NCBI GenBank assembly: GCA_902702965.1
Contig: CACRXP010000001.1
Span: forward strand, 2,958,159-3,022,158
Reading direction: 5' to 3'
Length of the DNA: 64,000 nucleotides
Source: Spirometra erinaceieuropaei
Lineage: Eukaryota; Platyhelminthes; Cestoda; Diphyllobothriidea; Diphyllobothriidae
Part shown: piece after piece, positions 43,376 to 56,086 of the stretch
Position numbering within the stretch: the stretch's first letter is position 1
Layout of the letters: the number at the start of each line of letters is the position of its first letter
Made by a program: the position numbers and the translations under genes
The notes under the pieces: model-generated
The model's input: only the letters and a program-made list of their open reading frames with translations
Databases searched by the model: none
What the model was told of the DNA's origin: nothing

Positions 43376-45580
43376 CTGGTAGATTTCAAATGAACTCTTC
43401 AAGGGTTTTCGGTCGGAGAGCGAGGCTCGAGTTCTTATTTGGTCATAATCTGATTTTCCCCTTTAGATAGAAATTTAATGCATGAAGTTTCAATGACTGA
43501 ATAACTTGGGATTGTTCAAGCCCCTGCAGAAGCAGAAAAGAAGCAGTATTTTATTCGCATAATAAAACTATTTGAGGACAATTTGCAGAAAAATCCGAAA
43601 CTTTAATTCATCTCTGAATTTTTTAAAGTTGTTTCAACATACGCAAGCATGCTTGGCCCTCAAGGTCAACGGACGAAATAAACTTAAAAGGGCGTTAGTT
43701 TATTGCCATGACGTCTAACGAAAACAAAAAGTTGAAACAAAAAATCCGTTCCTATGTATTGATCTAGCTCTTGAAATATCCAGAAAGTTTTTCCCAAAAA
43801 GTCAATGTTAAGGCCAAGTTTAACTTACTTGTACTCGCGCATAGGCAAGTAGGGTGTCAGGATTCGACTGGCTTGCAACAGTGTAATTCATGTATAAATT
43901 CCTTAGCAGTGGTTAGACTCCTCTCGCGAGCCCGTTTTCCAATAATTGCTCGGGACAGTTTCGTTACAAACGCGCCAAAATGTTCACAGCTGGGGTAATT
44001 TGTTCGTGAATCTCTTATGTAGCCTATTAACCTTCGTGCACACGGTAAGCAGGTTCCGTTGGAATGCGGTTCACTGCTAGTCATTGCAAAAGCCTAATTC
44101 CGCAGACTGAAATGCAGTTAAAAAGGACGGAAAACAAGCAGCTCCTTATTTGTTGGGTTAAAGGACAGTCATATGTTTGAAAAAATATTGAGCATTTAAA
44201 CTTTTCCCTAAATACTGTGGCTATGAATTATGTAAGTAGGAGCTGAGTAACTTTAAGCATATTAAAATTTCCGACCGTCGATAAAATAGACAAATCTTCT
44301 TAACATCGTAACGACGCTCTAATATGTCTTAAAATGCGCGACAGTTCACCTGACCGAGTGATATATGACTTTCGAAAACTAGGGTTGCAACGAAAGTTTG
44401 GGTTGCCGCTTAGCTGATTAACGCGATGAATTTTATACTCTTGTTTGTCTTTGTACCATAACGAGTGACTTTTTTCGAACGAATGGCATGAAATAAATCC
44501 TACGTTGACTATCGGATTATTACCATCAAATGTCAATGAGAGTTTGTAAGAACCGGAAAGACAAGTTTGTTTAAAATAGGAAAAGGTATGGACGAGCGGA
44601 CAAAAGGAGACGGGAGGTTTTGTGCCGTGGTTTGAGTGTGTCTTCCCTCTGGCGTTTCAGGTGAGGACAGCGAACTAGATCAAGAAACCGTCCAAGACCT
44701 CTGAAGCCACCTTCCTGACCAGCAAGCACCTTCTCTTCCCCCTTTACCCCCTGGGAATTTCCGCGCCTCTGACTCTCCGTGTTTTTCCGTTTTTATACCT
44801 CCCTTCTCCCAATATAATGTTTACCTGTTGTACCTTCTTTGACTGCTCGCGTCACACCTGGTGTGTTGAGATATTGTCTGGTCGCCTGATGCTGAAATCT
44901 AAGTCCATCCATTCAGGAAAGGGGGCAAGCGACCCCATCCCCATCTTACTCAATCGAGCTAGCCGACGTTAGTCAGGAACTAGTCCCCAGCTGGACCCAA
45001 GGACGGTCCGCCTACTACAAGTTTTTCGACCTAAAAATCGACAATAAAGACAAAAATTGTCGCTAAGAAGAGACTGTTTTTGTTGTGCGCTAGCACACCA
45101 TAACCAGTGAAGACATGGCAGGGAAAATCTACTTCAAGACAGTTTTCGCTTTCCTCTGTTTAGTAACCCGGATTTATTAAAGCAGATAGCATTTTAATCA
45201 ACAAAATATGATTGATTTTCTAAAATGGCATTCAGTTAGTACTCAACTGGTGTAATCTTCCGCAGACGCAATCCAAGTACAGTCCCGCAGTGCGTCGTGT
45301 AGCCAGATCAGAGTAAGTGTGCATTTTTTTTTAGGATAAAAGCATTTGTTGAAAAATTTAGCCATTGTATAAATCAAAAGCATCTAGTAATTTTGTTAAC
45401 TAACATAGGTAACCCTTTTCAAGGGGCCGATGTTCCAATAGATAAATGCCACGTTCCGGTCCACTCTTTCACAGGCACTTAGATCATCATTTTTCTTAAT
45501 GGACTTCTAATTCAGAAACTGTGAATTGCATTTTGTAAAGATTCGGCCTACCTCGACTAAAACTCGCATGTAAATTTATT
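43376..45580. other. Upstream of the first ODAD4-like exon seen
   Basis: Should contain the start-codon exon and promoter if the gene is complete, but I could not identify a short ATG exon with a phase 0 donor. 44640-45060 is GC-richer and pyrimidine-rich but unassigned. Confidence 0.3.
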
Positions 45581-45640
45581 TTAACTTGCTTTGATGGGAC
45601 CCCGACGGGTCTTTAATAAAAATTATCTATCTATCTATAA
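45580..45640 (+). repeat. LINE 3' end with TATC-type tail
   Basis: GGGACCCCGACGGGTCTTTA, then ATAAAAATTATCTATCTATC. A small hairpin (GACCCCGACGGGTC) followed by AATAAA and a tetranucleotide tail is typical of CR1/Jockey-like LINE 3' ends. The upstream part is not recognisable. Confidence 0.55.
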
Positions 45641-45965
45641 ATTTAAAACGCGACCTCAGTGTTTGTTTTTGAGTTCAGGTGAGCATTTGTTTTGAATCTG
45701 TGTCGTCAGTGACATGCAATTTAAGAAGCAAAAAATAATTTACCCTCCAAAGCTTTTGTACTATTAATTAAATTACTCGAACAGCAACCAAACACATTGT
45801 TTTGAGGGTAAGATCGCAGTTGGTAGCCAGGCACTATACGTTGTTACTGTCGACGTACCTACTTATTGTTATTAGGTGTGCTACCCTTGCCTGCGGAACT
45901 GGCTATCAGTAGGTGTGCTCTTACTGAGTTGGGCAGGTTGCCCGTTTCCGTCAGGCTATTGGGCT
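45641..45965. other. Unassigned stretch
   Basis: Nothing recognised. Confidence 0.3.
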
Positions 45966-46235
45966 GAGTGAGGGTTAGGGTTAGGCGTAGGTTAGGTTTT
46001 ATGATTAGGATTCGCGTTTTTCGGTTGGATTTCAGCGTTAGGGTTAGGGTTTACGTTAAGGATTATGGTTTTGCTTTAGGATCTGGGTTCGGCTTTAGGG
46101 TTGGGTTTTTCGCTCTGTGGGGTTGGGTTAGGGTTAAAGTTAAGGTAGGGTACAGTTTCGGTTTAAGGTTTCGGTTAGCATAAGGATTTAGGTCTTATTG
46201 GGGGTTTAGGGTTAGCGTTAAGGTTAAAGTTAGGG
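45966..46235 (+). repeat. Degenerate TTAGGG-like array
   Basis: Many TTAGGG, GTTAGG and GTTAAGG words over about 270 bp, G-rich strand on plus. Opposite orientation to the array at 16985-17120. Confidence 0.8.
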
Positions 46236-46889
46236 TTTTCGGCGGCGGTATGCGGAATGACCTTGACATCCGCCGCCCACTTTTCATTTGTGCGCGGGAT
46301 GCCTTGGTGTGCTTATCCTGTCATTAATTACCACAGCCATTTTCCGCAGGCTGTGACGTATTCCACAGGATTTTTTAAATTTCTGCCATTATTTCACCTT
46401 ACATAAACTTCCCAACACTTCCTTCGGTAACTTATTTTTTTTCCTTGATACTACAGCATTCGTCGATCATTACTTCCAATTACCCCACCCATATGCCCCC
46501 CTTTCCAATTTTTCCCGTAAAACAGGGGTCTCGCTGTTCGCCTCCCCATTCCTGGCTACCAACTGCGACCTAGCCGTTTTGAGTTCAGTAGATAGCCGAT
46601 CTTCTTTGCGTGCGTCTCGTGACTACGCGAGTTGGTGTTGGTGGCGGTTGTGTTAGCGTGCCCTTCACTTCAACTGCCCGCACCGCACTCGTATATGCTG
46701 CCATCACATGGGCCTATTCAGCCCTACACCCTTCATTAAAAACCTGCAGTAAATTGTCGCGTACACGGTAACATTGTCACACATTTCCCCACCATCACAT
46801 AGGCCACAAAAACACGACGCTCAAAAATCTCACGATACCGGTATTTATCGGTTCCCTCTCCATATGGTTCATTTGCTGCATGTTTCATC
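46236..46889. other. Unassigned stretch
   Basis: Nothing recognised. Confidence 0.3.
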
Positions 46890-47420
46890 CAAACTTAAGA
46901 CTACCACGGTGCGTCAAGTGCCGTGACCTCGAAGGTTGCCAACAAACAGGATAAGTTGGACCTCGCATTTAGCCCAGTATGTGCGTGTGCGCGTTCGTGT
47001 GAGGTTGCGAGCTGGCGGTCTGGGAGTCAGAGTGCAATAGCTCCTTCTGAATTTAGTCTTTATGGCTCTCCCGACTAGTGGGATCCCAGCCGGGTATGGC
47101 TGCAAGCTCAGGGACAGATGTGGCCGCGCCAGCCGTTGCTGTTGTTGTTATTAAGAATCCTGGTAAGGTGTTTGTTGCGGACTGGCGGAAGTGATGGTGC
47201 ACTCGGTTGGGGGTCCGGCCGTGTCAGCCACCCGTGCCCTCTCCCGCATTCGGTCTTCTTGACTATGTCTTGACACCGCGTCAGATGAGGGAGGAGAAAG
47301 TGCGGTAGACGCAGCGAATGTCTACTACCACTAATTCACGCGCCAGTCACCGAGCCTACCTTAAAAGTGCCGTGGCGCATTCGGTGGACATTGTCGGTCA
47401 CAACATTGAAATTGTCACAT
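46890..47420 (+). repeat. Dispersed repeat family A (long copy)
   Basis: GACCTCGAAGGTTGCCAACA, GAGCTGGCGGTCTGGGAGTC, AGAGTGCAATAGCTCC, CCCTCTCCCGCATTCGGTCT, TCTTGACTATG, CGCATTCGGTGGACATTGTC. Collinear with 34745-35250. Confidence 0.6.
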
Positions 47421-49109
47421 AGCGTGGAAGCCGGAATTCCTATAGAGTCTTGTTTGATAATGTCTTGCAGTAACTAAACAACATTGAGTCACGACTTGAC
47501 TAAAATCTGCTAACAAGCACGTGCAATGTTGATCATTCTGTTTCCGAATTTGAGCAGACTACATGTCGAGGTAGGATAAGTTGGGTCGTAGATGCTAAGA
47601 AGAGTGTTGAGCTGTAGGCTTATTTGCTTGCGGTAAACTTTCGCATATAAGCATTAGGGCCTTCCGTGTGAAACAGTATTCCCTGCTGGCCTGGAGTGTT
47701 GGATATTTGTTTTTGGCATGAAACACAAGCCAAATATTTGGCAAAATACAAACCTTTCGGGTAAATACCACCACTGTTCAGGCGGACGTTCATCAATTCG
47801 TTGTTTTCTTCACCCGAAGTCAAACAAAAACCCTGTAGGCCCAGTTATATCTCCAAATAAATCTTTTTTCACATGCCGCCCACCAACAAACACCGTATTA
47901 GTTATCCTGACACTAGTCCTTGCGTGAATTGTCCTAATCACTTACTTTCCAGTCTACTGCAGGCCTCCAATCACCTGAAACCGATAGCTCTCATGTAAGT
48001 CACCCTACCTCCCTTAACCTCAACCCTAGACCTAGATACCCGCCACCTAATTCTTATAGCTGCTTACCATCCCGCACTTGCGTCTATGTTTGTTTTAGCT
48101 CTTCCTATCGGTGTTAACCACGACAAGCCTATCCCTGCTCTAAATCTCATTGTATTCCCCTATGTGATAACTATATTCCTGCATCTTTTAGGTTTCCATT
48201 TCAGCTTTTTGCGGATGACTCTCCGTACGTCCATAGTTCTGGATATATCGATACTTATTCTTCAAGTAACAGTAGTATAGACTATTTATCCAACTCTAAA
48301 TTCTTTTTTACCTAAATGACATTGATAATCGCCACGCTTCTCGAAAGGCATTAAACATTACATTATGAAATGTCAGGTAGGATATGAAGATGACTCAAGT
48401 CAGAACCATTGCTCTCAAAATGAAGTTTGATAATAAAATCAAAAAAGGCATCCGCTAATTCCTAATTATTCCTCTTTTACGGACGATTTTGGTTTCTATT
48501 GTCGAGACCGCGCACAGGGTGGGAGCGGTTGTCTTCTATATATCCGATAATTCCTAAAGCAATTACTCCATAAACTGAATGCCCTGTCATTCTTCGGAAA
48601 TGTTTGTTTCGCACCAATTTTTCTCTCGCCACAAGGGAAGGCTCTTCTTGGGTGCATTTATAATCCCCCAACTCTTCAGTCAGTTACGATGCATATCTTT
48701 GTGAAATCCATAAATTATGTTCGGAATCGGCTTTCGGTGTTCAAAAAATCACTGGAAATTCCAAACCTCCTGAAATAGATTGGAGATCAAATATTACGCC
48801 ACTAAAATTTAGGCCTTCTGTGATATTGTCAATTTCCCATACTGGTTCCAACTTGTGCACTCGCCAACAGGAGATAATCACATTTTAGATCATACTTATA
48901 TTAATCACAATGCTTCTATTTTCATTGCTTTTATAAAGGACCTTTTTAGTAGTGACCACGTATTAATTCTGTTCAGTTCAGGTTATTGAGGGAAATAGGC
49001 GTGAGCCTTTGAATACTCCATATGCAACGTAAAATTGGGCACGGCATATTGGGAAATTATCTGGGCTGAAATATTTCAAACTAGCCCCTAATGGTTTAAC
49101 AACTGGGAC
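47421..49109. other. Unassigned stretch
   Basis: No exon or domain recognised. Confidence 0.3.
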
Positions 49110-49700
49110 TGAGTCTCAGAGAATGAGCTCGAACATAAATATGTCAAGGTTCTTTTAAAGCTTTGTATCGATTGTGTCATCACAACACCTGCGGCGAGGG
49201 CATTCTATGGTTTGACCACTCGGACAGAGGAGAACTTCCGCACATCCAGCCTTGCCTGCTGAGTGCGCAGTTTCAAGAGGTGACCTCAGAGGTTGGTTGT
49301 GGCAGCGAATTGAAATAGTCCTTAAAGTTCAGGCTGCAGTCCGACCACTTTACTATGCGGAATGCTTACAAGAGATCCCCACGAAGTTGGCTATAACTCA
49401 AGGAGAAGAGATTCAGGTTTATTCGACGAGTTGCATAAGAAAAGGCTTTGACCCTTTACTATCTTCGTGGCTCTCCTCTGAATTCTTTCGACATGATTTC
49501 GATCTTGAACCGCCCACAGTCTCCATGCTTGTATGCTGTAGTCCAATTGCGGCGGCATAAATGTTCCGAATGTCTTTGAGACAGCGTCTTCGTCAAAATC
49601 CATATATGCACGATTGATGTCGAACGGTACGTACATTGCGCTTTTTGCCACTCCCGAACAGTGAGCTGATGGTTTTAGGGAGTTCGTCGTCACCACACCG
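49110..49700 (-). mobile_element. CR1/Jockey-like LINE, C-terminal end of ORF2
   Basis: The minus strand reads VVTTNSLKPSAHCSGVAKSA, then GTFMPPQLDYSIQAWRLWAV and ERIQRRATKIVKGQS. After a frameshift come NLNLFSLSYSQLRGDLL and, further on, RVVKP-NALAAGVVMTQSIQS and FKRTL. A different subfamily from the copy at 32.9 kb. Broken by stops and frameshifts. Confidence 0.75.
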
Positions 49701-50559
49701 AGGTCCTCTATGGCTTCGACGTCTCGTTAGGCTACACCAACCAGAACGTATTCACTTGTGCTGGCGGACTTGGTTGGGTCGCCTAGGCGATGAATGCTAT
49801 ACTTACCAACGTCGAACCGCAGGAGTCAACGGTTGCCTACTGCTTAAATTTTAAAGGAAGACTGCGCAGTTCGGACCTACCCAAATTACGACTGCGTGGA
49901 CAACGACTTAATAATTAACTATATTAGATCATTGGAATGGCGTAACTTTCTTTCCCGCAATGATGCAAAAGTCCTTATTACTGTCATGTCGGATGCTTTC
50001 AAAACCATCTCAGAATGACTGTGTCGTAGCTATCTTAAGTCTAGCATGTTGGATTTCCTCGTCCCTCACTTTCTTTCTAAGCCGCTCTTGTAAGTAACCT
50101 AAATCTTTGCCCTTTGGGCTACGGGAAGTTTCAGAGGATGCAGATCATCCGCATTATTGATGGATTGCACTAACTTACCCTGTGGGAGCACATCTTTCAA
50201 CTGGTCACCGCAACAAACCTCGGGAACACCTACTATATGTGCATGAAACGAAGAGAAATTGGATACAAGAAAGCATTTCTGTCAAACCATGTAACAGACC
50301 CACAAAATAACCTGACTGGGGCTATTGTTATGAGTTTATAGGGATGTAGGGGTGTCCGGTTGTGGATCACGTGAAGATCTTAGCAGATCGCTCACCTGCT
50401 CCCAGGTGTTGGCTACGCCTAACATCCATTAACTGGCACCCAACTCTCACACGTGGCTCCTTGCCGATAAACCATGGTCAGCGGCCACAGCCTGGTAGCC
50501 GTCTCGACAGGTTGGCTAAAACCCGCTGAGGGTGACCATGTGTGTATCTCCCACAAAAC
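49701..50559. other. Unassigned stretch
   Basis: Possibly decayed LINE upstream of the recognised C-terminus (minus strand); no motif certain. Confidence 0.3.
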
Positions 50560-50790
50560 AATTATGCCCTCTTGTCTCCCTCTCTATTCCCTTTCCTTCC
50601 ACCGTCCCTGCACCTCTTCTCCCTCCTCACGCTTCCTATCCCCTCCACCCTCCTCCCCCTCCCCCTCTCCCCCTCCCTCCTCCTTTCTATTCTCCTCTTC
50701 CCCTCTCTTACTTTGTCCTTCTCCTCCCATTATTCTCCCCAGTCCCCTCCCTCTCCCCCAGCTCCACTCTTCACCCTCCTCTTCAACCCG
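50560..50790. repeat. Polypyrimidine (CT-rich) tract
   Basis: About 230 bp almost entirely C and T on the plus strand (CCCTCC/CTCCCT words). It lies about 300 bp upstream of the RTE-like LINE coding start. Confidence 0.95.
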
Positions 50791-51089
50791 ATAGTCGACA
50801 AGTCTCACGGTAAGGTCGACATGCAATCACATAGGCGGTTCAGGCCATTGGTCGTTTCTCCCTATACCCAGTGACTGATAGTGGAGAGCGGTATCCGTCT
50901 GGTGCGACAAAGTAAGCCTATTTAGAAAGAATGCCATTTCCCCCGCTAGGGGCACAAGCTATAAAGGATGCTTTAAACAAAACTGAGTTTACGACATCTG
51001 CGCGCAGACCGCCTCTTTCAGATTGCTACACATGCGGTTAAAACCATAAAAACAGAAAAAACACTCTCTCTTCCTCCTCTTTTTCTCTG

Positions 51090-54000
51090 CCCAACCCGCA
51101 CGCCACTAGGGTGAGTCCTCTCACTCTGGCGTCCTGGAGTGTTCGACTATTGTCAGATAACTCCAGGAACAACGGGTCGGAGAGAAAGACGGCGCCAGTT
51201 GTCCTGAAACTGACGCGCCACAAGGTAGACATGACTGAACTAAGCGAGACCCGTTCCTCGGAACAAGGTCAACCGAAGAAGACGGGTGCCGGCCACACAT
51301 TCTTCTGGAACGGCCGCCCCAGAGCAGGGCGACGAGACCGAGGAGCCGTCTTTGCCACCCGAAACGACATCGTGGGACGAATGCCTTGTCTGCCACGCGA
51401 CATCAACGAACGCCTGATGAGCTTCCGCCTGTCTCTCTAAGGAGGCAAGTTCGCCGGTATCATCGGCGACTATGCTTCCCCATGAACAGCTCTGACGCTG
51501 CAAGGAACTGATTCTACGAGGACCTGCGCGCCTTGCCTGCCACTATGCCGACACCAAATAAGTTAGTTGTCCTTTATGAATTCATTGCCACCGTCGGCAT
51601 AGACCGTGCTGCCTGGAGAGGAGTAATAGGTCCTTATGGTCTTTTGGTCCCAATGACAATGGCCTGCTCCTCCTGCGAACCCATGTAGAAAATCGTCTGA
51701 TCCTGAACAGCGCCTTCTTCCATCTGCCGACGCGGGAGAAGACGAGCTGGATGCGCCTTCGGTCGCGACACTGGCAGCCACTAGACTATGTCCTCCTTCG
51801 AACACGGAACCAGCAAGACGTGCTGACGAAAAAGGAGGTCCGAGGTGCCGATGGGTGCACCGGTCATCGCCTAGTCCTCCACGAGATGCGCATCTGTCTA
51901 TATCCACACGGTAGACCTCAAGGTAGGCGACTGCCAAGTAAGATAAATACTGTCTTTTTGAATTTGCCTGTTCATTATTCCCATTTCAGTAATAAATTAG
52001 CCCAGGGACCAGCAAGCTTTCCGGACGTCGCCGCCAACAAGGATGGCACTGTGCAGAATCGATGGTGCCAACTAAGGGACACAGCCCAGTTAACCGCCCC
52101 TTCTGTCATCGGTCGTGCATGTCGACAACAACGACGTCCTCCTCAGAAACCTGCTGGCCGAGAAGAACCACCTGCACAGAGCTTACGTTGACCGCCCTAC
52201 AACAGACAACAGAGTAGCTTTCTACCGCGGTCACCGCCTCGTACAATAGCGAGTGCGGACGATGAAGGACCGCAGGAGGGCTTGCAAGGCTGAGGAGATT
52301 CAAAAACGCGTGGAGCGCAACGGAAGAAGTGACTTATTCGCCAAAATCGAGGTTGTCTACGGTCCGACAGCCAGAAAAACCGCTCCTCTTCTCAGCATCG
52401 GCGGAACCACCCTGCTCACTGAGAAGACGAGAACTCGGAAGCGATGGATCGAGCACTTTGCAGGCGTCCTCAACCGTTCCTCCACCATCTTCGGCGTCCC
52501 CATCGCCCGTCTGCCTCAAGTAGAAACCAACGCCCATTTCGACCTCCCGCCCTCTTCTCACGAACTCATCTTGGCCGTGCAGCAACTCTCCAGCGGAAAA
52601 GCGCCCAGATCGGTCACGATCCTTCCAACCTATGGATCACCCGACGCGCTATTCCAGAAGATGTGGCTCCAAGGACAGGTTTCTCAGGATTTAAAGGTCG
52701 CCACAGGCGGAAAGGGAACCGCCAACTCTGCAACAACCGTAGGGAAATCTCGCTGATTAACGTTACCAAGAAGATCTTCATTCACGTCCTCCCCAACCAC
52801 CTGAACAGGCATCTGGAACGGGGACTCCTGCCGGGAAGCCAGTGCCGCTTTTGCCATCATCGCGGCACCATCAATATGATTTTCACCGCCCACCAACTGT
52901 AGCAGACGTAATTGGAAATGCGGATTCATCTCTGCTCTACCTTCGTGGATCTGGCAAAAGCTTTGGCCCATTAAATCGCAAAGGACTGTGGAAAAGCATG
53001 CAGGCATCTGGTTGTCCCGAGCGGTTCACGCAGATGGTGTATCAGCACGACGACGGAGACGACTCACAGGCATTCGTAGTGACGAACGGAATGAAGCAGG
53101 GCTGCGTTCTCGCGCCATCTCTCTTCAATCTCATGTCCTCTGCCATGCTAGTCGACGCTTACCGTGCCGAACGCCCCGCGATGGAAGGCTAACTCCTCAA
53201 ATGTCGGCGAATGCAATTGTAGTGTCGACTATCCACAACTACCGTTCATGGATTTCTCTTCGCCGACGACTGCGCTCTCAACGTACCTACAGAAGGGGAC
53301 ATGCGAAGGAGCATGGACCCTTTCGCCTCCGCCTGTGACGACTTTGATCTAATCATCAACATGAAGAACACCGTGATTATGCGCCAACCTCCACCATACG
53401 TTGCTTACAGTGCACCCCAAATCAACGCGAGCGGCGTCTCACAGCAAGCCATCAACAACTCTACCCTGCCAGCACATTGCCCCTTCATAGGCGGGGCTGG
53501 AAGGGGCTGGGTGGGGCCAGGGCCCCGCCTGCCAGCACATGGCTCCTTCATAGGCGGGGCTGGAAGGGGCTGGGTGGGGCCAGAGCCCCCTCTGTATTGA
53601 AGCATTTTTAAGCGTATTTGCATCGAAAGATATGTTTCAAAAGCACCACTTATTGTACCTTCTTTGGAATTAAAAGGAGCTATTTTATCAAAATTGGCTT
53701 ATAAATCATGGAGAAAGCATCCGTTTACGCCCACTGAATGTAGCTGCGGATGAGCACAATATATTGAGGTTTTGTTTAAGTCCCTCATTGCGTAAACTCT
53801 TTTTTGTCCACCGGTTTACAATCTGTGTGTGTTATTAATTCGTATATTTGACAATCGGGACGATATTTTAAAGTGGTGCCAAAAGTGGGCTGGGATGTGG
53901 CGTCCCCTGCGCATTTTTCTTCGCTGGCGGGGCTAGGCGGGGCTATCGCGTTGCATGCCCCGCCACAGCCCCTTCCACAGCCCCGCCTAGCCCCCTCATT

Positions 54001-54270
54001 GCCCCCTCTAGCCCCGCCATTTTTGAGGGGGCCAGGCGGGGCTAGGCGGGGCTGGTGCTGGCAGGGTACCTACCTAGGCCGCACTCGTTCTCTTGGAGCA
54101 CCAAAACCGACGATGAGGTGGCCTGCCGGATTTCCAGGGACAATCAAGTCTTCGGTCGCCTGCAGAACACCGTCTGGATTCGCCAAGCCTCTATCTCAAC
54201 ACCAATTCCCGTAGTTCTAGGTGCTTTGGAGACAACCGGGTCGCAAAGTTCCGAAAGACTGAAACTCTTA
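51090..54270 (+). mobile_element. RTE-like LINE, nearly full coding length but decayed
   Basis: The endonuclease begins near 51111: SPLTLASWSVRLLSDNSR, then VDMTELSETRSSEQGQ and FFWNGRPRAGRRDRGAVFAT. It ends with the DYVLLRTRNQQDVLTKKEVR and DGCTGHRLVLHEMRI block (about 51780-51900). The RT follows: TEKTRTRKRWIEHFAGVLN and LAVQQLSSGKAP (to about 52610); KGNRQLCNNRREISLINVTK and LLPGSQCRFCHHRGTINMIF (52710-52890); FVTNGMKQGCVLAPSLFNL-type block (53070-53130, frame with FVVTNG); FLFADDCALN, catalytic FADD at 53259-53270. It resumes after an insertion with YLG, then DEVACRISRDNQVFGRLQNT to about 54260. Multiple frameshifts and stops make it inactive. The endonuclease lacks a clean NFD-type motif. 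Confidence 0.82.
53462..54068. mobile_element. Small GC-ended TIR transposon inserted in the LINE
   Basis: The termini CCCTGCCAGCAC (53464-53475) and GTGCTGGCAGGG (54055-54066) are perfect inverted repeats, each flanked by TA (53462-53463 and 54067-54068), consistent with a TA target duplication. Removing the insert plus one TA brings the two halves of the LINE reading frame together in the YLG region. The first 63 bp after the left end are tandemly duplicated (units at about 53466 and 53528). Subterminal regions are rich in AGGCGGGGCT and its complement. There is no transposase (603 bp), so it is non-autonomous. Confidence 0.8.
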
Positions 54271-55924
54271 GAGCAGGGTGTATATAGCACTCCTGGCACA
54301 CTTATGTTGTTACCACCAATGTTCAGCTGCAGCTAAAGATCGTTACCATCAGCCATAATTGTAAAATTTTGCCAATAACAAAAGGCGTCACCTGGAGCAC
54401 CAATGGACAGAAGCTTGAGTGTCATTCCCAAATGTCCGAGGACAACTTTGTGATTTGTCGATTTGTACTAACAGGCTGCTTTTGAATCGTTAGCATCTAT
54501 TCCTGCCAGAGGTCAGAACAAAATTTGTATAACGTCATTTGCTTCAGAAAATCTAGCAAGCAGACTTTCTGACTGCAACGATTTTTGAACTTGATGAAGG
54601 GACTGTTTAAGTACTTTAGTCTCCTATGTGTTGAAAGAGTAGTTAGTCAAAACACACAGCTGCTTGGCATTGCGCGCCAGCATTTTGATCTGCTACCATC
54701 ACTTAGCAGTCCCGCTCACTCTCTACCAATTTTTAAATTCGTCAAACATGTCTTCAATGCAAATTTTACTCAGTCAACGTTTAAGCGAATATTTCGATAT
54801 ATTTGATATGTAATCAGGAACTAAGATTACTATATGCATTAAAGGCATCGTCACTACTAAGGCATGTAACACATACGTCACATAGGGATAAAATAACCTT
54901 TGGCACTGCCAAAATATTTTCCGAACAAGATACTACACAACTGACAGGAGAAACACCTTTGGATGCACGTAGCGTGTTACCACCAAAAACAAAGGAAGCA
55001 ACGATGGCTGTTTTTGGCTTATTATCTTCGTCATCCAACCATGGTCATTATCTGCATATATTGCATATCACTGTGTGACAGGTTGTGAGGTCTCTGGATC
55101 GAACACCAAGGGACAAGAGGACAAGCACGTTACGTAATTTGACCGATGAAGGCACATTACTATAGAATGGGTGTTTATTACATGGGTACGGGGCGAGGAC
55201 GTTCAGAAATTCAAAATTTCTCCTATACCTCGAAGGGACTATCAGTGTCATACTTTTTAATCCCCATTTTCTTCCATACCTAGGCTCTCTGCCTACCTGA
55301 TTTTTGCTTTCAAACATCGACAGGGCTTAACAAAGTCAACCGCCTTAATCAATATAATCAAGGAATGCGTGCTGAGCTAGCTAAGTACTTTAAAACATTG
55401 AACAAGTTAACCAAAGCAACCCTGCTAGCACATGTCCCCTTCCAAAGGACTGGGCTAAACGTGCACGGACGAGTGTGGTAAGGAACGATAGGTTTTCAAA
55501 AAACATCGCTTATTACCCTTAAAATGTACTGACCTAACAGACGGCGGGGCCAATGGCTGAGATTTCAGTATAATGGTCCAGCCCATCCCGGTCTTCGAAA
55601 ATAAATAACGTTAAGTAGTTCCACAACATAAGTTAAATAAGGGCGTACGCACACTATATTTACTGCGGGGAAATCACAGAATTATTAATCCGTATTTCTA
55701 AAAGTAATAGATGAACGTTTCCTCGGTCTGGGGTATGACCCCTCCATCCAATTCTGGTCTGGTTCTCAGACCGGGAAATACGCAAGCACGGAAAAGAGAA
55801 GGCGGTGTCCAGGATGCAATGTTAAAGGAGAGATGGACTTTACGACAAGAACTTCCTTCACCTCACATTTCCAATTCTCAATTGAAAAAGGATGCGGTGT
55901 TTGCAGAGCGTAGCTGTCATGCCT
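54271..55924. other. Unassigned stretch
   Basis: No exon, domain or repeat pair recognised. Confidence 0.3.
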
Positions 55925-55968
55925 CTATATGAAGAAGGACATACGATCGCTGGACAAGAGCTTTATTA

Positions 55969-56010
55969 GCCTGACGTTTCGGAGTCCTACTCGAATCCAT
56001 CATCAGAGAC
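55969..56010 (-). ncRNA. Hammerhead ribozyme-like motif, copy 2
   Basis: Minus strand: GTCT, CTGATGA, T, GGATTC-GAGTAG-GACTCC (stem II with one mismatch), GAAA, C, GTC, AGGC. Stem I is GTCT/AGGC with one G-U pair. It sits in the 3' terminal repeat in the element's sense orientation. Confidence 0.6.
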
Positions 56011-56086
56011 AAAAAAGCAGAAACGGGTGGTTGCTGCACAAGGGGCTGCGGTATTTATAGGATGGAGTAGCCATGCTACCGCATAC

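Noticed and set aside
50474..50874. Overlapping open frames rich in Pro, Ser and Leu (and a Glu/Gly-rich frame on the other strand)
   Set aside because: All arise from the CT-rich tract; several frames are open simultaneously only because the tract lacks stop codons.
51121..51503. Long minus-strand open frames opposite the LINE endonuclease
   Set aside because: Antisense shadows of GC-rich LINE coding sequence.
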